Source: Leptospiraceae bacterium
GTDB taxonomy: Bacteria; Spirochaetota; Leptospiria; Leptospirales; Leptonemataceae
Assembly: GCA_020440935.1 (NCBI GenBank)
Contig: JAGRNC010000004.1
Span: 1-18,898, forward strand
Reading direction: 5' to 3'
DNA length: 18,898 nt
Position 1 is the first letter of the stretch. The number at the start of each line of letters is the position of its first letter. Position numbers and translations under genes: made by a program. Below, one piece after another: positions 14,706-18,898 of the stretch. A model generated the notes under the pieces. That model did no database searches. It worked only from the letters and a program-made list of their open reading frames with translations, and was not told the origin of the DNA.

Positions 14706-15566
14706 CTAGAAGGATTGAAGAATCTCTTCTCTTTTGCTTTTGTATTCCTCTTCCGTAATCAGACCGGCCTTTTTAGCCTCGCCCAGTTGCCGTAGCTTTT
14801 CTTTTAGCGTTGCTTCGGATTCGGCCGGGCCCTGACCTCTGGGCTCTTCTGTAGTCTCGGTGAAGTAACTGTCGTCTTCTTCATACGTCGGCGCTTTGCC
14901 ATCCATCAAGCTTTGCATGGATTCGCTACCGATAACCGCCCAGGTTTCATGATCGTATTCGCCCACCTTCTTGAATTCAAAGGCAGAGCTACCAATCAAG
15001 GAAAGATCGGGATAGGCTTTGCGAAAGCTTATGGGCAGTACCTCGGTCCAATTATCGTCGGTCAAAAAATCGTCATAGGGAACCGGGTCTTTGATATCCC
15101 CAAATAGAAGATTCAGACCGTTGGAATCGTTCCAGATTACTACGCTGGTGCGCTCCATTCGGCTGAGCACCGATTCGTCCGGATCAAAGCGCGAAATCAA
15201 TAGAATTCGTTTTTCTGGCCCGGCGGCTTTCATGGTTCGAACCAGTTGGCCTGCAAAGCGCTCTACTTCGGCGGGGTAGAAAACCGGACGCACCGAATCG
15301 CCCCACAGGGACTCTTTCTTAAACTTTAGACCGCCCAGGATTTGCACCAGGTCGCCGGTGTTTAGCTCCGGAAAAGCCTGCTGCGTACCAAGATAGGTGC
15401 GCATTACATCATCATCGGGATAGTCTGAGGCATCGATGGTATAGATGGCAAAGAAGTTGTCCAGGAATTGGTTCTCCCTGGAATAGAACCCGCTCATACA
15501 GGAACCGGTGCAAAAAACAAAAGCCAGCGCCAGAGCACCAAAAATCCTGAAATTGCGAAAAATCAT
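14706..15566 (-). CDS. Putative lipoprotein with C-terminal SHOCT domain
   Basis: I do not recognise the main domain of this 286-residue protein. It has a short signal peptide (MIFRNFRIFGALALAFVFC) and a probable lipidated Cys23 in TGSC; Cys19 is the alternative. Spirochete lipoboxes are looser than those of enterobacteria, so a lipid anchor is likely but not certain. The mature body (30-225) is mixed alpha/beta, with KRILLISRFDPDESVLSRME and TSVVIWNDSNGLNLLFGDI. An acidic linker (EEDDSYFTETTEEP) leads to the last 33 residues, which match SHOCT (LKEKLRQLGEAKKAGLITEE), a short helical-pair domain usually at the C-terminus of secreted or membrane proteins. ATG 15566 has a good Shine-Dalgarno (AGGAG, 7-base spacer). 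It converges with the FlaA-like gene across 13 bases. Confidence 0.8.
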   Translation of the reverse strand: MIFRNFRIFGALALAFVFCTGSCMSGFYSRENQFLDNFFAIYTIDASDYPDDDVMRTYLGTQQAFPELNTGDLVQILGGLKFKKESLWGDSVRPVFYPAEVERFAGQLVRTMKAAGPEKRILLISRFDPDESVLSRMERTSVVIWNDSNGLNLLFGDIKDPVPYDDFLTDDNWTEVLPISFRKAYPDLSLIGSSAFEFKKVGEYDHETWAVIGSESMQSLMDGKAPTYEEDDSYFTETTEEPRGQGPAESEATLKEKLRQLGEAKKAGLITEEEYKSKREEILQSF

Positions 15567-15632
15567 GAAACTGCTCCTGTATCTATCTTCGATCCGATGG
15601 GGTATCGATCTTAAGGGGCCAGTATAAAATCG

Positions 15633-15974
15633 TTAAATGACTCCTGGAAATCGGGAGCTAATTTCGGAGACTTCGTAGTGGGGCAGTACGGGAAGCAATC
15701 CAGCCAGTTTGAAGACGGATAATAACGATTTGCCCAACCCGAAAATAGAGATTTTGGCGCCCCTTTCCCGTAGATCCTTTTCGCACTTTAGAAGGATGCC
15801 GATGCCGCTGCTGTCCACGAATCGCACTTCTCTGAAATCCAGAAAGATATCCGTGATCCCGGGTTGGTGCAAGGCGAGAAAATCTTCGTAGAATTCCCGG
15901 GCATTCTCCATCTTGAGATCCTCGGTTATCTTTACCACAGCCTCTGGCGACTGGACCAGCAAAAGCTCCACCAT
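15633..15974 (-). CDS. STAS-domain anti-sigma factor antagonist
   Basis: Single STAS domain of 113 residues with the textbook phosphorylation motif DSSGIGILLKCEKDLRERGA; the serine pair is where RsbW/SpoIIAB-type kinases act on RsbV/SpoIIAA. Strands VVKITEDLKMENAREFYEDF and DIFLDFREVRFV precede it, and the C-terminal helix (KSLLSVFKLAGLLPVLPHY) is typical. It is more canonical than the other STAS protein at 12832-13185. The start shares one base with the stop of the upstream 64-residue gene (TAATG), and GAGGAG within that gene serves as Shine-Dalgarno, so translation is coupled. Last gene of the guaB-side transcript; no kinase, phosphatase or sigma factor is encoded nearby. Confidence 0.93.
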   Translation of the reverse strand: MVELLLVQSPEAVVKITEDLKMENAREFYEDFLALHQPGITDIFLDFREVRFVDSSGIGILLKCEKDLRERGAKISIFGLGKSLLSVFKLAGLLPVLPHYEVSEISSRFPGVI

Positions 15975-16168
15975 TAGATCAGCTCCTCCGACCTGACCCC
16001 CTTGATATAATGGGGGAAACCTTCTTTATCTGTGTACTCTACGACTGCCTCTTGTCCGCCTTCGGACACTTCCAAAACGCGGACCATTGTTCCCTGAATG
16101 ACGAACACCCCTTCATGTAAAAAGGTGGGTCGGTTCAGAGTTTTCTCGTCGCCGGGCTTCAAAGACAT
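15974..16168 (-). CDS. Small hypothetical protein coupled to a STAS gene
   Basis: A 64-residue protein I do not recognise. It has no signal peptide or membrane segment. The sequence alternates hydrophobic and charged residues in short strands (GVFVIQGTMVRVLEVSEG, then QEAVVEYTDKEGFPHYIKGV), suggesting a small SH3- or KOW-like beta-barrel; this is inferred from the pattern only. Its stop shares one base with the STAS start and supplies that gene's Shine-Dalgarno, which is good evidence that it is translated. It lies 40 bases past the IscU-pentapeptide fusion. Its own ribosome-binding site is not obvious. Confidence 0.65.
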   Translation of the reverse strand: MSLKPGDEKTLNRPTFLHEGVFVIQGTMVRVLEVSEGGQEAVVEYTDKEGFPHYIKGVRSEELI

Positions 16169-16208
16169 GGGTCAAAAAATCTAAAACGGAAGGATGGCTG
16201 TAAAGCAC

Positions 16209-17006
16209 TTATACGGTTTCTGAATGCTTTTCAGTGTAAAGATCCCGGCCTTCCCTTTGCATTACTTTGAACAGAGGGGTTTGTCGTGGGTCCAGACGAG
16301 TCCCGATGTCGTAAACGGCGTCCTCGAACTGGGCTCCTTCTACGTTGGCTCCGCTAAGCTTGGCCCAACGAAGATCTGATTCTCGTAAATCTGCGTTTCG
16401 GAGATTACAATTGTTCAAAAATGCACCGCGCAATCGGGCCCCCCGCAGGTTTGCTCCTTCGAAGCTGGCATTTTGCAGGAATGCATTTTGCAAATTTGCG
16501 CCCGACAGATCCACCCCAGAAAGGTCTTCTCCTTCCAGGATGACCTGCGTAAGTTTCTCGCCCCGCAGATGGCCCTGCTCCTTGAGCTTTTGCAGTGCAT
16601 AACTTCGGGTGATTCGATCCTCGGGTTTGATCCCCGTTCCGTTCCGGTAATCGGCCACAGCCTTCTGCATTGCCTCCACGGCGGACTCGGGGTAATTCTT
16701 ACGCCGCTCGGGGAATTCGAAGAGCGCTTCGATGTCTTCTGAAGTGATGTTTGCAGCCTGCTCCAGAGTCTTCCCTTTGGCCCATTCGGTGGCCATCGCA
16801 AGCGCCGCCAGACCAAATCCGCAACCTGTGGTTGTGTAGGATGCATCCAGAATTGTATGCTTTTCATCGGATTCGTCAATTTTCAGGTACAGACGATACC
16901 CGTCGCCACATCCAACGTTTCGGTACGAAGAAACCACGGTGGCATCGTCCATCTCGCGATAGTTCAATCGCTGATCGTTAATCTCTTTGTACTTCTCGAA
17001 ATCCAT
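16209..17006 (-). CDS. IscU/NifU-like domain fused to a pentapeptide-repeat domain
   Basis: Two-domain protein of 265 residues. Residues 1-122 follow the IscU/NifU N-terminal fold used to build Fe-S clusters: NVGCGDGYRLYLKI (Cys33, Asp35), TTTGCGFGLAALAMATEWAKGK (Cys62), and the last helix ending AVEAMQKAVADYRNG. The position of the third ligand cysteine of IscU (HC in E. coli, 43 residues after the second) is Asn104-Tyr105 here, so the standard three-Cys site is incomplete. After a short linker, residues 155-229 hold 15 pentapeptide repeats in strict register, with Leu (or Phe/Val) every five residues from 157 to 227, expected to form about four turns of a right-handed quadrilateral beta-helix; Cys200 lies in it. 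Start ATG 17006; a GTG one codon upstream is also in frame. It begins 19 bases after guaB. Function unknown. Confidence 0.88.
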   Translation of the reverse strand: MDFEKYKEINDQRLNYREMDDATVVSSYRNVGCGDGYRLYLKIDESDEKHTILDASYTTTGCGFGLAALAMATEWAKGKTLEQAANITSEDIEALFEFPERRKNYPESAVEAMQKAVADYRNGTGIKPEDRITRSYALQKLKEQGHLRGEKLTQVILEGEDLSGVDLSGANLQNAFLQNASFEGANLRGARLRGAFLNNCNLRNADLRESDLRWAKLSGANVEGAQFEDAVYDIGTRLDPRQTPLFKVMQREGRDLYTEKHSETV

Positions 17007-17025
17007 CACTTCAGGATAAGAGGTC

Positions 17026-18594
17026 TCAGGGATCCCGACGAGCGCTTCCTATGCCTGGATAGGAAAAACTATACAGTCCGTGCACCGTTCCCTGGGCCTG
17101 AGCGCTGAGGGATCGCATCTCGAAACGAGTGCGCCCGGCATAGGTATGCTCATGCAGCTGCTCGACGCTCTTGACTCCCATGTCTTGAAAGCTCTGACGC
17201 AATCCCTGCACCAGATAAGGAAGGAACTGAAACATGGAGCCTTTGTCCACTACGGATCCAGTTACCCCCTGGGCCACTTTGATTTCCTGATCTTCCGAGA
17301 AGTAACGCTTGGCGCCCCCGGCTTCCATGGCTTCCATACTGGCCATTCCACGGTATCGCTTGAGGCGGACTCCGTTTTCGTAGTAATAATCCCCTGGAGC
17401 CTCGTGGGTGCCGGCAAACATGGATCCCATCATAGTTGTAGAGGCACCGATAGCAAGAGCGCTGGCAATATCGCCGATGTTTGAAATTCCGCCGTCGGCA
17501 ATGACCGGGATCTTATTCTTTGCTGCCATGAGGGCCGTGTAATAGACTGCAGTTGCCTGCGCGCGGCCACAGGCCATGGTATCCTGCGTAATGCAGATCG
17601 ATCCCGGACCCATACCAACGCGCAGGGCATCGGCTCCAGCGCGGATCAGGTTCTTACATTGCTCCATGGTAACGACATTTCCGGCAATGACATCTACGCC
17701 GGGCAAATGCTTCTTAATGTACTGGATGAGCTCAATTTGATAGTGGGAATTTCCCTGGGCGGAATCGATGATGATTACGTCCGCGCCGGCTGCTTCCAAC
17801 GCTTCCAGACGATCCCGACTTTCCAGTTTTGTAGAAATGGCGGCCCCTACCATCAATCGCTTGGCGCGATCCTTGGAAGCTACCGGATATTCCCGATGTT
17901 TCTTAATATCCGACCGACAGATTAGCGCGACCAGTTGGCCTCGATCGTTTACGATGGGCAGTTTTCCTTTCTTGGACTTTTTCAGGATTTCGTTGGCCTC
18001 GGCCAGGGAAAATCCTTCCGGCGCAGTGATCAGATCGGTAGTCATCACCTGCGAAAGCGCAATGGATTCATCTTTTTCCAGATCTACGTCGCGATTGGTA
18101 ACAATTCCTACCAGACGCCCCGTGCGGGTACCATCGTCGGTAATGGGTATGCCGGAGAATCCGAATTTCTCTTTTACTTTGTAGATGTCTGCAATCTTGT
18201 GTTGCGGACTCAATACCAGAGGATCAGTAATAAAACCGTTCTTGAACCGTTTCACTTTCTCTACCAGCTCAACCTGACGTTCAACAGTATTGTTGTAATG
18301 GATGATTCCGATGCCGCCCAGAAGAGCCATGGCGATGGCCATGCTGTCCTCGGTTACGGTATCCATGGGACTGGAAATCATGGGACGCTGAATTCGAATA
18401 TTTCTTGTAAGCCGGGTGCTAAGATCAACCTCACTTGGGTGAAAATCGATGAAGCCCGGCAGTACCAGGTAATCTTTGTAGGTAAGTCCGCCTTCCAGGG
18501 CAAAGAGCTCGGCGGCAGAAAGGCCGTCCTGAAAGGAGTCGTCCGTTTGTTCGCTGTAAGCTGCCCCGGTGGGCTGGGTCTGCAATCCGTCCAT
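17026..18594 (-). CDS. guaB: Inosine-5'-monophosphate dehydrogenase
   Basis: Oxidises IMP to XMP with NAD+, the committed step of guanine-nucleotide synthesis. At 522 residues it has the full domain set: a TIM barrel beginning LTYKDYLVLPGFIDF, a tandem CBS pair at about 125-235 (KFGFSGIPITDDG, SKKGKLPIVNDRG), the IMP/NAD segment DVIIIDSAQGNS, and the catalytic-cysteine loop GMGPGSICITQDTMACGR with Cys334. ADGGISNIGDIASALAIGAS, YRGMASMEAM and the flap region near GAKRYFSEDQ follow. The start is uncertain: ATG 18594 (MDGLQTQ) and ATG 18624 are both in frame with no good Shine-Dalgarno; the upstream CoA-transferase gene ends at 18638, so 18624 would fit operon spacing better. The next gene follows after 19 bases. 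Confidence 0.96.
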   Translation of the reverse strand: MDGLQTQPTGAAYSEQTDDSFQDGLSAAELFALEGGLTYKDYLVLPGFIDFHPSEVDLSTRLTRNIRIQRPMISSPMDTVTEDSMAIAMALLGGIGIIHYNNTVERQVELVEKVKRFKNGFITDPLVLSPQHKIADIYKVKEKFGFSGIPITDDGTRTGRLVGIVTNRDVDLEKDESIALSQVMTTDLITAPEGFSLAEANEILKKSKKGKLPIVNDRGQLVALICRSDIKKHREYPVASKDRAKRLMVGAAISTKLESRDRLEALEAAGADVIIIDSAQGNSHYQIELIQYIKKHLPGVDVIAGNVVTMEQCKNLIRAGADALRVGMGPGSICITQDTMACGRAQATAVYYTALMAAKNKIPVIADGGISNIGDIASALAIGASTTMMGSMFAGTHEAPGDYYYENGVRLKRYRGMASMEAMEAGGAKRYFSEDQEIKVAQGVTGSVVDKGSMFQFLPYLVQGLRQSFQDMGVKSVEQLHEHTYAGRTRFEMRSLSAQAQGTVHGLYSFSYPGIGSARRDP

Positions 18595-18637
18595 AGCAAA
18601 CAGGAAGTCTGTCCACGGGCACATCGGCAAGGCAATT

Positions 18638-18898
18638 TCAAATGGCCCGGCGTTTTCGTAGTTCTTCCAGCTCCGATTCGGTGTATCCCAGCTCCTGGAG
18701 CACTTCGTTCGTGTGAGCCGAATGGCCGGGGGGCGGCTCCCGAAAGGAAATGGGCGTTTCGGAGAAATGAAAGGGACTTCCCTGGGCGGCCACGGGACCC
18801 AGATCGGGATCGTCCAGGGCGATAGCCGCCGAGCGCGCTTGCAGTTGTTCGCTGTGGAAGGCCTCCTCGGGACTCAGGACCGGGGTCAAACAGCAATC
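18638..18898 (-). CDS. CaiB/BaiF family CoA-transferase, C-terminal fragment (runs off right edge)
   Basis: The open frame continues past the window edge, so only the last 86 residues are seen. They match the end of class III CoA-transferases and alpha-methylacyl-CoA racemase relatives: PVLSPEEAFHSEQLQARS, GSPFHFSETPISFREPPPG, HTNEVLQELGYTESELEELR, corresponding to the family pattern PVls..Ea......R, then P..fs.tP....PaP..G.Ht.evL.elGy. These enzymes move CoA between carboxylic acids or epimerise 2-methylacyl-CoA; the catalytic Asp is outside the window, so the substrate is unknown. It ends 13 or 43 bases before guaB on the same strand, so the two may share a transcript. Confidence 0.85.
   Translation of the reverse strand, partial: DCCLTPVLSPEEAFHSEQLQARSAAIALDDPDLGPVAAQGSPFHFSETPISFREPPPGHSAHTNEVLQELGYTESELEELRKRRAI

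Noticed and set aside
15621..15626. TATACT (minus strand) as a -10 element for the lipoprotein gene
   Set aside because: The hexamer is good, but the sequence 17 bases upstream (TTCCAG) is a poor -35 match and no other support exists.
1..18898. Search for tRNA, rRNA, CRISPR arrays, insertion sequences and prophage genes
   Set aside because: No repeated spacer pattern, transposase or integrase motif, or RNA gene signature was seen; nearly all sequence is accounted for by housekeeping-type genes.

Overview
The window looks like chromosomal DNA from a spirochete of the Leptospiraceae type (Leptospira, Leptonema or Turneriella relatives). Three flagellar proteins support this: a FlaB core flagellin, a FlaA-family filament sheath protein (the FlaA/FlaB pair is a spirochete trait), and a FliN with a long acidic/glycine-rich N-terminus. 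An LptD-type outer-membrane protein, a lipoprotein with a relaxed lipobox, and an IMP dehydrogenase close to leptospiral ones agree. The genus cannot be fixed from this stretch. It reads as ordinary chromosome: I saw no tRNA, rRNA, insertion sequence, prophage gene or CRISPR array.

Layout. 1-3572 (minus): lptD followed, with a 4-base ATGA overlap, by the N-terminal part of a polyprenyl glycosylphosphotransferase that leaves the left edge. 3681-5525 (plus): a radical SAM protein with a C-terminal helix-hairpin-helix, divergent from lptD. 5549-7707 (minus): exonuclease III with a lysine-rich tail, then an unrecognised gene whose Shine-Dalgarno sits on the xth stop. 7741-8642 (minus): flagellin with a strong intrinsic terminator and a structured 5' leader. 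8643-9081: the one long non-coding gap. 9082-9654 (minus): fliN. 9719-12155 (plus): an unrecognised gene overlapping a UbiB/ABC1-family kinase-like gene. 12194-13852 (minus): comF-like gene, STAS protein and rdgB, packed with 1-base gaps or overlaps. 13982-14692 (plus): FlaA-like sheath protein. 14706-15566 (minus): SHOCT-domain lipoprotein. 15633-18898 (minus): end of a CaiB/BaiF CoA-transferase, guaB, an IscU-like/pentapeptide-repeat fusion, a 64-residue protein and a second STAS protein, probably one transcript.

How the genes relate. The flagellar genes (flaB, fliN, flaA-like) share the region but are separate units. lptD and the glycosyltransferase gene both belong to envelope glycan biogenesis. 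rdgB and guaB are purine-nucleotide genes, and xth is DNA repair. Two STAS proteins appear without a kinase or phosphatase beside them.

Most unusual items: (1) the fusion of an IscU/NifU-type scaffold domain, lacking the third cluster-ligand cysteine, to 15 in-register pentapeptide repeats; (2) the flaB mRNA leader, which has GGA motifs in a hairpin loop and at the Shine-Dalgarno and a CCTCC segment able to pair with either, a layout fitting CsrA-type control; (3) a histone-H1-like tail on exonuclease III; (4) a SAP-like motif in the exported N-terminus of LptD. No complete new multi-gene system is evident.
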